Below, piece after piece: positions 26,301-34,484 of a DNA stretch of 64,000 nucleotides (the stretch's first letter is position 1; every line of letters begins with the position of its first letter). Below the pieces are notes generated by a model. That model worked only from the letters and a program-made list of their open reading frames with translations, had not been told where the DNA came from and ran no database searches. The position numbers were made by a program, and so were the translations under genes. The stretch comes from UBA8401 sp041665525 (GTDB lineage: Bacteria; Bacteroidota; Ignavibacteria; UBA10030; UBA8401): positions 1 through 64,000 of the forward strand of contig JBAYIS010000001.1 of assembly GCA_041665525.1 (NCBI GenBank). Direction: 5' to 3'.

Positions 26301-27224
26301 AGCCCCAATATGCAAAGGTCTCAGCTTTCTGGACTCACAATTCCGAGCGCCAAGGAGAACTTTGATACCGATATCTTCGACGGTTTGCAGCTTGAATTTA
26401 ACAATGACTGGGCGACAAGCTTAAATACCATCGAAACGAAATGGATCAATACACCGAAACAGTATGCGATCAATTTCCACGCTGAACCGTTATTCAACAA
26501 CAACATCCTTCTGTACCGGAAGCCGAGCGACTATGAGATCCAAATCTCGGATCATTATGTTGATACAGCTCAAGCGCATCCCGATTGGGCAGGATTTCTG
26601 GATACATTGTCGACAAAATTCCGGATATATAATGTTTCGGATAGTACCTATATCAAATTCTATCTGTATGATTCAAATACCGTGAAAACAGGTGACCTGG
26701 CAAGCGGTCAGCAAATCATTTTTCTGGAAAAAGGGCCAAACGGCCGCGATGTACCAACCTGGACTGTGTATTTGCCTGATTCGAACTTTGTTCTCACGAG
26801 CAGCAGCAAGTTATCCATCAAAACCAACAAACCGTTTAACAGCAACGATTTGTTTGAACTGACACTTCCTATTCCGACCTCCGATTTGCAGGTGGCGAAA
26901 GCCAATCCATTGAAGGTCCGTGTTGTTCCCAATCCATATGTTACCTCATCTTCGTTTGAACTTCCATTGAATCCCGGTATTACCAGCGGACGCGGCGAGC
27001 GAAAGATCGATTTCATCCATTTACCTGCGTCGGCCACAGTGAAGGTTTTCACGTCGCGCGGAGACCATTTGGTAACACTCTATCATGACGGCAATATCGA
27101 GGATGGCTCTGTCTCCTGGAACTTAAAGACGAAAGAAAATCTTGATATCGCATACGGGGTCTACTTCTATGTTGTTGAATCCCCGGCTGGCAATCAAACC
27201 GGAAAAATTGCAATCATTAAATAA
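23376..27224 (+). CDS. Large exported protein with DNDGD-type motifs, Fn3-like region and T9SS-like C-terminus
   Basis: A 1282-aa protein of unknown function. Residues 1-23 are a signal peptide. Three acidic loops, PYDGIDNDGDAD (about 326), AYDGVDNNYNGLVDE (about 422) and DDGVDNNSDWN (about 480), look like calcium-binding DxDxDG-style sites. A fibronectin-III-like region spans about 653-800 (PEKPQLSAVADDQKVTLYWD). The C-terminus (about 1190-1282) has VRVVPNPYV and ends GVYFYVVESPAGNQTGKIAIIK-like, the layout of T9SS/FlgD-type sorting domains. It lies between the SusC-like receptor (3-nt gap) and a PorV-like gene (1-nt overlap), so it is probably a surface component working with both. It occupies the place where SusD would normally be, but I see no SusD-like TPR fold. 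Confidence 0.75.
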   Translation: MKITTYTIAFVTLFLLFSTLSIAQSGREYRRTGVMNGNQVRTVFGNWGVIGQPGDKGPRGAWKHDNNGYIGDVSPLVSAEVHWLGKTFHSSVTNPTDRPTQKRDEDPISNKPWTLEPISGYFNANQSKIAISGDPKSWPLFWPDKMTDPTDPGWKQNPNPSLKGYAAWNGYFGKKIGADLETYFVMDDNNDERFNYKANNTFSVDFKPDSTNTSRNGLGLKVSVRAMQWNDFLAKDNIFWLYDITNTGTTNYSQVVFGTIVGTYVGVTGADGGPQEYNDDWSFYDVYNNLTYTGDYKKGGPSRNPLWVGRVGMVGYAFLESPGNPYDGIDNDGDADSSAIGLTSPLFLESMFTDSILIIPGKKVIVINNDYSRSEYIVPNVDSVIIPTRGNTTYVYPKLGTKVIEGNAVKVTADSAYVNLNAYDGVDNNYNGLVDENQYLHFRAVKRSGTKILLDVPHQVRFVDYVNGKVKSPLGMIDERRDDGVDNNSDWNFVYDDVGRDGTALTGDFGEGDGIATSGYKFDGTDSDLPGEPHIDKTDVRESDQLGLTSFYYFTPANKVILGDDESIWKNLAPGFFDVPTTIVNNEPIAGEDGDFIYGSGYFPLLAKATERFSLALVYGGGYGGKWPDDDIADLLKNKKIVQQIYDANYQFPLAPEKPQLSAVADDQKVTLYWDRRAEESVDPVLLIKDFEGYKIYKSTDPNFSDIFTITDASGVPQMYKPLVQFDLKDGVQGFYESSSSLHQQASGLSFDLGHETGLQHSFVDDDVQNGRRYFYAIVAYDRGNEALGLFPKENTKFVTISPEGKIDHDINVVVVTPNAKTTGYVSPVDTSLLTRTSGFSSGTVRYKIIDPTKLTGHTYHITFFDTQNDTLDNNGNTIKDIADSTEWTRVTTFYNVKDEATFTETFEANDTVIVNLLRKNIDASTIVVKNASGGIVAANKYEVDVNRGTIHASAPGNLPKANYSISYKYYPVWRSPNMQRSQLSGLTIPSAKENFDTDIFDGLQLEFNNDWATSLNTIETKWINTPKQYAINFHAEPLFNNNILLYRKPSDYEIQISDHYVDTAQAHPDWAGFLDTLSTKFRIYNVSDSTYIKFYLYDSNTVKTGDLASGQQIIFLEKGPNGRDVPTWTVYLPDSNFVLTSSSKLSIKTNKPFNSNDLFELTLPIPTSDLQVAKANPLKVRVVPNPYVTSSSFELPLNPGITSGRGERKIDFIHLPASATVKVFTSRGDHLVTLYHDGNIEDGSVSWNLKTKENLDIAYGVYFYVVESPAGNQTGKIAIIK

Positions 27225-28282
27225 TGAATATGGATCCTATGAAAAAAATGTATATGAAAATTGTCTTTGTGCTTGGAACTGTCTTGCTGTTGCAAGCGGC
27301 GGCCGTTGCACAATCGAAAGTCGGCACGACAGCCGCACAATTCCTGGGAAATCCCGTCGGGGCAAAAGCGCTCGCCATGGGAAGCGCATTCGTTGCATCC
27401 AACGAAGACGTGTCGACCATTTACTGGAATCCCGGTGCATTCGTTCAAGCGGATAAATCGGAATTTAATTTTACGAATTCCGAATGGCTGGTCGGCACCA
27501 AGTTCCGCTGGTTCGGACTTATGTTCAATTTCGATTCTGAGAACGCTATCGGCATTACGATGACGCAATTGGATTATGGGGAAGAGGATGTGAACACGGT
27601 AGAATCGCCGGAAGGAACCGGTGAAAAATGGTCTGCGAACGATTTTGCCGCCGGCATTTCCTATGCCCGCCGGCTGACAGACAAATTCTCCATCGGCGGT
27701 ACGGTGAAATATGTTTCGCAGAGAATCTGGAATGAATCTGCCAGCAATATCACTTTTGATGCCGGACTGCTTTTTATTACTGATTTCAACGGAATGCGGT
27801 TGGGAATGTCCATGTCCAACTTCGGTGGCGACCTGACACTGGACGGACGCGACCTTCTTGTGCCGATCGATGAGAATCCGCAATATGCCGGTGCGAACAA
27901 AACTCTCGTCGGGAAAAAGAAAACGGAATCCTGGCCGATGCCTCTGCTGTTCCGTGTCGGCGTTGCTATGGATGTGATCAAGGACGAAACGATAAAAGCA
28001 ACTGTAGCCGTGGATGCATTACGTCCGAGTGATAATAACGAGGCAGTGAATGTTGGTGCAGAGATCAGCTGGCAACAAATGCTGTTTGCCCGAGCCGGAT
28101 ATAAAGCCCTTTTTTCCAGCGAACCCCCATTAGCGAAAACCCTGCAACAAGACGGTTTGACCTTTGGTGCCGGAGTCAAATACGGATTACAAGGGATAGC
28201 AGCGCTGGAAGTGAATTATGCGCTGACTCAGTTTGGACTCTTCGGAGACCTGAACACAATTGCAGTATCGATTAATTTCTAA
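27224..28282 (+). CDS. PorV/PorQ-family outer-membrane protein
   Basis: A 352-aa beta-barrel protein with a signal peptide (about 1-30, cut after AVAQ). It has the family N-terminus GTTAAQFLGNPVGAKALAMGSAFVA and a conserved WNPGA segment, followed by alternating barrel strands, and ends in Phe (SINF). PorV shuttles T9SS cargo from the translocon to the attachment complex; relatives of the wider family are FadL-like barrels. The ATG overlaps the preceding stop (TAATG). Placement directly after a T9SS-like protein suggests a dedicated export or surface-anchoring partner rather than the housekeeping PorV. Confidence 0.85.
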   Translation: MNMDPMKKMYMKIVFVLGTVLLLQAAAVAQSKVGTTAAQFLGNPVGAKALAMGSAFVASNEDVSTIYWNPGAFVQADKSEFNFTNSEWLVGTKFRWFGLMFNFDSENAIGITMTQLDYGEEDVNTVESPEGTGEKWSANDFAAGISYARRLTDKFSIGGTVKYVSQRIWNESASNITFDAGLLFITDFNGMRLGMSMSNFGGDLTLDGRDLLVPIDENPQYAGANKTLVGKKKTESWPMPLLFRVGVAMDVIKDETIKATVAVDALRPSDNNEAVNVGAEISWQQMLFARAGYKALFSSEPPLAKTLQQDGLTFGAGVKYGLQGIAALEVNYALTQFGLFGDLNTIAVSINF

Positions 28283-28403
28283 GAAACGATTCATATTTTT
28301 TACGCAGTTAAAACCACTGAAAGGAGGTTTGAACACCAAAAAAAGTTTCTTACGCAGCAACAGTAGTACCAAATCAACTTATTCAAATACTTCGGAGGTA
28401 AAA

Positions 28404-30398
28404 ATGAAAAGATCCTTTCTGTTTGTTTTTGCCCTGTTAATAACGATCGGAATGGTTTCAAACGTATCGTCAGCACAGGTCAAAGTCAAATTTTTTGCCA
28501 ATACAGCAACGATCTCGGACACCGTGACAAGCGGCTGGACAGTGACCGTTACCGGCAACAAGATCACCAGCTGGGGTGCAGGTGAACCGCTGGCAAATAT
28601 CGGCGGCGATTACTGGTCAACAGAGTTGAACCTGAACACCGGTGACACCGTGTATTATAAATTCCGCGCAAACGGCGGATGGGAAAACGGCGACAACCGT
28701 GTTCTTATCGTCGGAGCAGCAGATACAACGCTTCCGGTGCAGTTCTACAAATACTCCGGTGCTGATGGCGGAAAAGCACAATATTTCAGACCGTGGGGAG
28801 AAGTTGGAGCAGATACTCTCACAGTGTGGGTTCGTGTGAACATGCAAGCAGTTATCGAGGACAAAACCTTTGGATGGACAGATGCAGATGTTGACTCTGT
28901 CGTTGTCATGGGTGATGATAAAGGGGGAGCAACCCCTGATCTGAACTGGGGCACGTCACATTATCTGACACGTGAAGGTGAAACGTACTTCTATTCCGGA
29001 CGTATGCGTTTTGCAAAGAGCCATGCAAATATTACTCCGGGTTCTGAAGTGAGCTACAAATTCCGACTTGGAAATCTGTGGGGTCGTGATGAACTTCAAG
29101 GATCACCGAACCGCAAATTTACAATCCCTGTTGATGAAACAGATACAACTTTGGCTTATGTGTATTTCAACAATGACAAACCAGTTGTACGCGTGAATGA
29201 AGATACATGCATAATCACCTTCAATGTGGATCTGGCAAAGGCAATCAATGCTGGCGGATTCTCGCAAGGCGATACGGTTATTATCCGTTCAGGATATTTC
29301 AAGTCCGGTGCAGAAGATGGCCGAATGAAACAGTTGAATATTCTGGTTGGAACGAACTATCAAGTGAAAGATACGATCATCACAAGCGTATCCAAACAGC
29401 TCGATTACCAATACTACATTATTAAGAATGGTAATGAAGTTCGCGAAAACTATTTCAACTTCGCGTATGAAGGAATCACTGGCGCAGAGCGTGAACGCCG
29501 TCAGGTGCTTGTTCCCTCCAAAGCATTCACTGTGAATGACAAGGGCACAAGCCCGTCTGATGCACGTCGTCAGCCGATCTTCCCGAGTCAGGCAAAGTTG
29601 ACAAAGGATGTTACAGTGAAATGGCTTGTCGATCTTCGTCCCGCATATGCGAAAGTAAAAGCAGGCGGAACGATTTTGGATGAACAGGGCGATGCTACAG
29701 TGACAAATATTGACAGCATTAAGGTTTGGGGTGTTGGTATTAACGGTCCCGCAACAAACGTTCCGAACGTGTACCCAATCGGTGATTGGGCAACATGGAA
29801 CCGCGATATGGTTGCCGATACAAACAAACGCAAAATGTGGGATAACGGAACCCATGGCGATGCAAAAGCCAATGATTCGATCTACACTGTTGAGATCACC
29901 TATCCGTCAGGTTCTAATGCTGGACGCGTTTATAAATTCGGTATCCGCGGCGGTGACAATGAAGGCGGTAACGGTAAAGCATTCGGAAACAACCACGTTG
30001 CAAACGTTGTTGATCTGAATTCAACCTTCAAGGTCTACACAGAATTCGGAAGCATCAATCCATTGTATTATTCCGAATGGACTTATACCGGTCAAGATCC
30101 GACAGGCGTTGGCCGCAACCAGGATGGTGCACCGAGAGAATTTGCACTGGATCAGAACTATCCGAACCCCTTCAACCCGACCACCAATATCAGTTTCGCC
30201 GTTCCGGTTCGCTCGAACGTGAGATTGACGGTGTTCAACGTTGTCGGCCAGGAAGTGGCAACATTAGTCAACGAGACAATGGAAACTGGAAACCATGTCG
30301 TTCCGTTCAATGCTTCTGCATTGGCAAGCGGCGTGTATTTCTACAAATTGTCCGCAGGAAGCTTCACCAGCGTGAAGAAGATGATGTTGTTGAAGTAA
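28404..30398 (+). CDS. T9SS-secreted protein with repeated beta-sandwich modules, probable glucan binding
   Basis: A 664-aa protein with a signal peptide (1-24) and a T9SS type A C-terminal domain (about 578-664, with NYPNPFNPTTNISF and ending KKMMLLK). Between them are about four beta-sandwich modules with recurring patterns such as DTVYYKFRANGGWENG, SEVSYKFRLGNLWG and VYKFGIRGG, reminiscent of starch-binding X25/SusE/CBM20-like folds. No catalytic motif is visible. The ATG at 28404 has a strong ribosome site, CGGAGGT. It follows the PorV-like gene by 121 nt and is followed by a terminator, so it is probably the surface cargo of this block. Glucan binding is inferred from context and module shape. 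Confidence 0.7.
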   Translation: MKRSFLFVFALLITIGMVSNVSSAQVKVKFFANTATISDTVTSGWTVTVTGNKITSWGAGEPLANIGGDYWSTELNLNTGDTVYYKFRANGGWENGDNRVLIVGAADTTLPVQFYKYSGADGGKAQYFRPWGEVGADTLTVWVRVNMQAVIEDKTFGWTDADVDSVVVMGDDKGGATPDLNWGTSHYLTREGETYFYSGRMRFAKSHANITPGSEVSYKFRLGNLWGRDELQGSPNRKFTIPVDETDTTLAYVYFNNDKPVVRVNEDTCIITFNVDLAKAINAGGFSQGDTVIIRSGYFKSGAEDGRMKQLNILVGTNYQVKDTIITSVSKQLDYQYYIIKNGNEVRENYFNFAYEGITGAERERRQVLVPSKAFTVNDKGTSPSDARRQPIFPSQAKLTKDVTVKWLVDLRPAYAKVKAGGTILDEQGDATVTNIDSIKVWGVGINGPATNVPNVYPIGDWATWNRDMVADTNKRKMWDNGTHGDAKANDSIYTVEITYPSGSNAGRVYKFGIRGGDNEGGNGKAFGNNHVANVVDLNSTFKVYTEFGSINPLYYSEWTYTGQDPTGVGRNQDGAPREFALDQNYPNPFNPTTNISFAVPVRSNVRLTVFNVVGQEVATLVNETMETGNHVVPFNASALASGVYFYKLSAGSFTSVKKMMLLK

Positions 30399-30449
30399 GC
30401 AATGCCCGATGCTGTCTGAAGAAGATGGTATCATAGCAGTATAAAATAT

Positions 30450-30489
30450 AAGTCCCGTTGTCTGCAAAGATGACGGGACTTTTTATTTT
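30450..30489 (+). terminator. Intrinsic terminator closing the receptor block
   Basis: The 9-bp stem AAGTCCCGT (30450-30458) / ACGGGACTT (30473-30481) is followed by a T-rich run to 30489. It ends the lacI-receptor-cargo transcript, facing the convergent SGNH gene. Confidence 0.85.
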
Positions 30490-30555
30490 GCAATGACGAA
30501 AAGGGATCGATATTCTTGAGCTGATTGTAGTGCCGGCAAGTGTGTGGTGGAATGA

Positions 30556-32487
30556 TCAGTGGACTGCAGACAATTTTCTGTGCAGATCCCGCGCTGCTGT
30601 ATAGTCTGGGGCATTACGCAGTGATTCTTCGACATATCGAAGAGCCTGCGGAAAATCCCCCTTGTTGGCACAAGCCGCTGAAAGACCGTAGTAAATGGTG
30701 GCTTTCACAAGAGGTGATGTGCCTTTTTTTAAAGCAACAGAGTCGGCGGTACGGAAGTGAGTAATCGCTTCATCGAACTTGCCGGCATTGATCTTCAACA
30801 GTCCGAGATCGATATGCGCAAAAATATAATTGGGATCATACCGAAGCGACAAAGAATAAAACTGTTCTGCCCTGTTGCTCATACCGGCATCTTTACACGC
30901 AACTCCGGAGAGATAGTAGGGATAGTAATTGTATGGATATTCTTCGGAAAGATACGCATACGTCGTTAACGCATCGCTAGTGCGGCCTAATTGCTGGAAT
31001 CGTGCAGCAGTTTTGTAACACCCCTCTGCAAGGCCGATTTTTGAATAATAAACATCCGAAGCGAGTTTCACTAACGTTTCATCCGCTCCATTGATTACGG
31101 TAGTTTCAAATTCGTAGTTCTGAAACGGCCACTGGCTCGTCAATCGTTTCATGGAAAGATCGGCATAGGCAAAATCGAGCCACGGCACGGCTGAGCTGTC
31201 AAAAGCATATGGGATGGATGCTGCCGCAGGAGATACCAACCTGCGTTCTTCGATTGTTTTGACAAAAAGTGCCGCAATCTTATAATAACCGAGTGCATTA
31301 GGATGCAGGTGCTCATAGAACAATTGTCGGTCAGGAATACCGGAAGGTGAAACAGCAAAGAATAGCGAATCTGAAGATATGAATGGTACATTTCGTGCTG
31401 TGGCTACTTTCTTTAAGATGGAATTAATGCGTTGCGGAGCTCTAAATTTCAACAGATCTTCATCCTTTGCGCGAATCAGAAACCGCTTGGCCTCGACCAA
31501 TCGATTGTCGTTCAACAACATTGTGCCGGCAACGTAGTTGAGGAATGCATTTGAGGAATCGATCTGCAGCAGTCGAAATGCAGAATGAAGTGCTTCGATA
31601 TTTTTCTTTTTGCCGGCAGTTGCGACAGTAGTAAACTCTTTTTGATACAGCCGAAGTTGTGCCGATGTATCATACGCAAACGGAGGGAACAACAAATTCG
31701 ATGCAACATCGCTGACGATCACAGGAATATGGCGGTCTTGAAAAGCGGAGAGCAGATTCCCGATGTTGCTTTCGAACAGCGTAAAGATCCTTTCGGCTTC
31801 TTTCGAAGCAAGACGCACACTGCTGCTCTGTGAAACCTGTTTCATTAAATTATATTCCTTCGGCGCGGACGATGTAAAAGATTGTAAAACATATTTGTCA
31901 ATTAGTTTGACCAGCTGCAGTTCGCCCAGCGCATACTTCACCGGAATAGTGGAAGGAAGAGTTTTTTGCAGCCAGGAAGCGCCCACGCCGTCCGGTCCAT
32001 AAAATTCATTGTGGCCGGTATAGAGAAGAATCAAATCCGGTTGAAGATCAATGATCTCGTCCGTCAAATTCAGGATGACATTCGTATTGATTGCCGCCGC
32101 ACCGAGATTGATTACTTCAATTTCTTTGTCCGTATGCATCATTCGAAGCATTTTCCGGATGATGCCGGGGATGTTTGTATTCAGCTGGAACGGTGTTCCG
32201 AGCATGGAGGATTCACCAAGACAGACGATCCGGAATGTATGGTCGGTCTTGTCTTTTCGGAATACAGTCGGTTTCAGTTCGGGAAGGATCGGTGCGCTCG
32301 CGGGGAAATATTTCCTCAAATAGCTGCGGTTGATTTGATAGGAGGGGATCCCGTCGGAGATCAGCGGCAGTTTGAATTCTTCCGATGCAGGGAGAATGAT
32401 ACGCAGGAGAAATTCCAGCGCAGCTAGCAGCAAAAGAAAAGTGAGCGCGGTGAGGATGCTGTATGCTATTTTTTTGGAACTGGTCAT
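30556..32487 (-). CDS. Membrane-anchored SGNH-hydrolase-like protein with TPR repeats (paralog 1)
   Basis: A 643-aa protein with an N-terminal anchor helix (about 8-32). The SGNH blocks are visible: CLGESS (Ser93, block I), YTGHNEFYG (Asn160, block III) and EHLHPNALGY (about 392-401, block V). A TPR-like hairpin pair is inserted between blocks III and V (about 295-350), ending in a KDEDLLKFRAP motif, and more TPRs form the C-terminus. I start at 32487, where the anchor helix follows directly; an in-frame ATG at 32556 would add 23 residues. A second gene of the same design lies at 34485-36476. Possible roles are acyl or acetyl transfer/removal on envelope polysaccharides; substrate unknown. 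Confidence 0.8.
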   Translation of the reverse strand: MTSSKKIAYSILTALTFLLLLAALEFLLRIILPASEEFKLPLISDGIPSYQINRSYLRKYFPASAPILPELKPTVFRKDKTDHTFRIVCLGESSMLGTPFQLNTNIPGIIRKMLRMMHTDKEIEVINLGAAAINTNVILNLTDEIIDLQPDLILLYTGHNEFYGPDGVGASWLQKTLPSTIPVKYALGELQLVKLIDKYVLQSFTSSAPKEYNLMKQVSQSSSVRLASKEAERIFTLFESNIGNLLSAFQDRHIPVIVSDVASNLLFPPFAYDTSAQLRLYQKEFTTVATAGKKKNIEALHSAFRLLQIDSSNAFLNYVAGTMLLNDNRLVEAKRFLIRAKDEDLLKFRAPQRINSILKKVATARNVPFISSDSLFFAVSPSGIPDRQLFYEHLHPNALGYYKIAALFVKTIEERRLVSPAAASIPYAFDSSAVPWLDFAYADLSMKRLTSQWPFQNYEFETTVINGADETLVKLASDVYYSKIGLAEGCYKTAARFQQLGRTSDALTTYAYLSEEYPYNYYPYYLSGVACKDAGMSNRAEQFYSLSLRYDPNYIFAHIDLGLLKINAGKFDEAITHFRTADSVALKKGTSPLVKATIYYGLSAACANKGDFPQALRYVEESLRNAPDYTAARDLHRKLSAVH

Positions 32488-32645
32488 TATCGTCTGGACA
32501 ATCGTTTTATTTAAAAATGTCGTGATAAATGTAGAGATAAGTGCTATAAGGTGCAAGAAAACGCACTATTTGTTTTCTCCTTTGATGTAATTGTCGTAAT
32601 TTACTCTTCAAATAATATATCGTCTATTCATTCAATATCATCACT

Positions 32646-34478
32646 ATGAAGTATCGTCAGTACTTTTTTCGGATTCTCTTGTGTTGTTTCCTTCCGTTTA
32701 TTGCCGGCAGAGCGCAACAAGGAAGTTCGGGTACCTCCATTATCGCAAAGGCTGGTTCTGTTGCTATTAGCGAACGTGAATTCGTCAGTAGATTTGAAAT
32801 GCTTCCCGGCTTCGGGCGCCACCGTCGTGCAGAGCTTGAAGCGTTTAAAGAGGAATTCCTTTATACATTAATTGCAGAAAAACTGCTGGCTCAGGAGGCA
32901 ATCGAACGGAAACTTGACCGGGATTCACTCTTTGAACAGGCGCTCATGGTGATACGTAAAAAACTCTCCCGCGATGAACTGTACAGGGTTGAAATCAGTC
33001 AGAAAATAAAGATTACCGACCTGGAACTGATCCGGGGCATGGCGCGCGTTCAGAACATCATTCTTGCTGAATATCTCTATTTCCAAGAAGAACGCGATGC
33101 GAAATTCGTTCGCCGCCTGCTGAATACCCAAAGAGACTTTGAATCACTTAAGATTGATTCGTCAATTAGTTTCCTTCGAGATACCGCTTCTGTTATCTGG
33201 GGAGACGCAGATCCGATACTTGAAGAAGCGGTGTACAAACTAAAACCCGGTGAGATCTCCGGAGTGATCAAAGCCGGTCCGGGTTTCTACATCGTTCGGA
33301 TCGCGAGTTCGCAAAAGAACACATATTACACCTCCATGCAGCAAAAGTCCCTCCGTGAACATGTCGTTGATCAGATCAGACTGAGAAAAGAACGGGAGCG
33401 GCTGGATGAATACATCGGCGAAGTGATGAAGGATAAGCGGGGATATTCAATTCCGAAAACCTTCCTATTGTTTGCCAGGACTTTAAAAGAGATTTATTGC
33501 GATCCGACACAACGTTATGACGGCATCTTTTCTCAAGAGGTGATGGACCAGGTAAAACAACGTTGCGGAGCATCGCTGAATGATTCATTGACGGTCGTCG
33601 GGAATTCGTATTGGGCATTGGGTGAGATGATCGGAAAATTAATGTACAAATATGCACCAATCGAACAGCAGGACAGCATGGGCATTCCGGCACTGCTGAA
33701 TACACAGATCATGATACTAGTGCATCAGGAATTACTCGAGCAGGAAGCATTGCATCGCGGATTGGATCAGGCACAGTCCGTTCAGGAAGCACTTGCTATG
33801 TGGCGCGATGCATCCCTGGCAGCGCAAATGAAAGAACAGATTCGCAGAAGGACCGGTGTTTCCGAAGCAGAGATCGTTTCGTTTCTGATGCAAACGGGGA
33901 AAAAGGAAGGAATTCCAAGGGTGCAGGTGCGGATGCTCATGACAGGTTCGCCGGATGAAATGAATTCTGCAATGGATCAAATCCGAAATGGAGGGTTGTT
34001 TACTGAAGCTGTAAAAGACTGGTCAATTGATACGCTAACGAAAGGGAAGGGAGGATTAACAGAATTCTTCCCGATCTCCGAAAATTCGCCGATTGGCGAA
34101 CTTGCATGGAAAATGGAACAAGGGGAAACCTATGGACCGATCCTGTTGGACGGGAAGTATATTTTGTTCCGGCTGGAATCGAAAGATTCATCTGCAACAT
34201 CCGCCGATTCGATGATGACCGAACAGCGCAGCAATGCCGGTGCAAAAGTACTGAGCTTGAAGTCGAAACGGACGTTGAATCTCTTCCTTGCACAGCTCGG
34301 GAAAAATAAAGGGGTGACGATTTTTGAAGACAGATTGAAACAGGTGAAGGTGACACCGATACCGATGATGACCTTTAAGATACTTGGATTTGGAGGAAGG
34401 ATGTTTGCTGTTCCTTTTGCAGATCCTCAAGTGGAGTGGTTGAACGTCGATCCTCCAGCAGAAACAGTGTTTCCCTGA
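32646..34478 (+). CDS. SurA-like periplasmic peptidyl-prolyl isomerase
   Basis: A 610-aa exported folding factor. Residues 1-23 are a signal peptide. A SurA_N/PpiC-type helical domain follows (about 35-125), then a parvulin-like region (about 130-225, with AVYKLKPGEISGVIKAGPGFYIVRI), a helical middle, and a second parvulin-like region (about 420-510, with AWKMEQGETYGPILLDGKYILFRLES). The role would be isomerisation of prolyl bonds and chaperoning of outer-membrane proteins. It is divergent from SGNH paralog 1 (158-nt gap) and convergent with paralog 2, whose stop lies only 6 nt away, so there is no room for a terminator between them. Confidence 0.85.
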   Translation: MKYRQYFFRILLCCFLPFIAGRAQQGSSGTSIIAKAGSVAISEREFVSRFEMLPGFGRHRRAELEAFKEEFLYTLIAEKLLAQEAIERKLDRDSLFEQALMVIRKKLSRDELYRVEISQKIKITDLELIRGMARVQNIILAEYLYFQEERDAKFVRRLLNTQRDFESLKIDSSISFLRDTASVIWGDADPILEEAVYKLKPGEISGVIKAGPGFYIVRIASSQKNTYYTSMQQKSLREHVVDQIRLRKERERLDEYIGEVMKDKRGYSIPKTFLLFARTLKEIYCDPTQRYDGIFSQEVMDQVKQRCGASLNDSLTVVGNSYWALGEMIGKLMYKYAPIEQQDSMGIPALLNTQIMILVHQELLEQEALHRGLDQAQSVQEALAMWRDASLAAQMKEQIRRRTGVSEAEIVSFLMQTGKKEGIPRVQVRMLMTGSPDEMNSAMDQIRNGGLFTEAVKDWSIDTLTKGKGGLTEFFPISENSPIGELAWKMEQGETYGPILLDGKYILFRLESKDSSATSADSMMTEQRSNAGAKVLSLKSKRTLNLFLAQLGKNKGVTIFEDRLKQVKVTPIPMMTFKILGFGGRMFAVPFADPQVEWLNVDPPAETVFP

Positions 34479-34484
34479 AAACAG

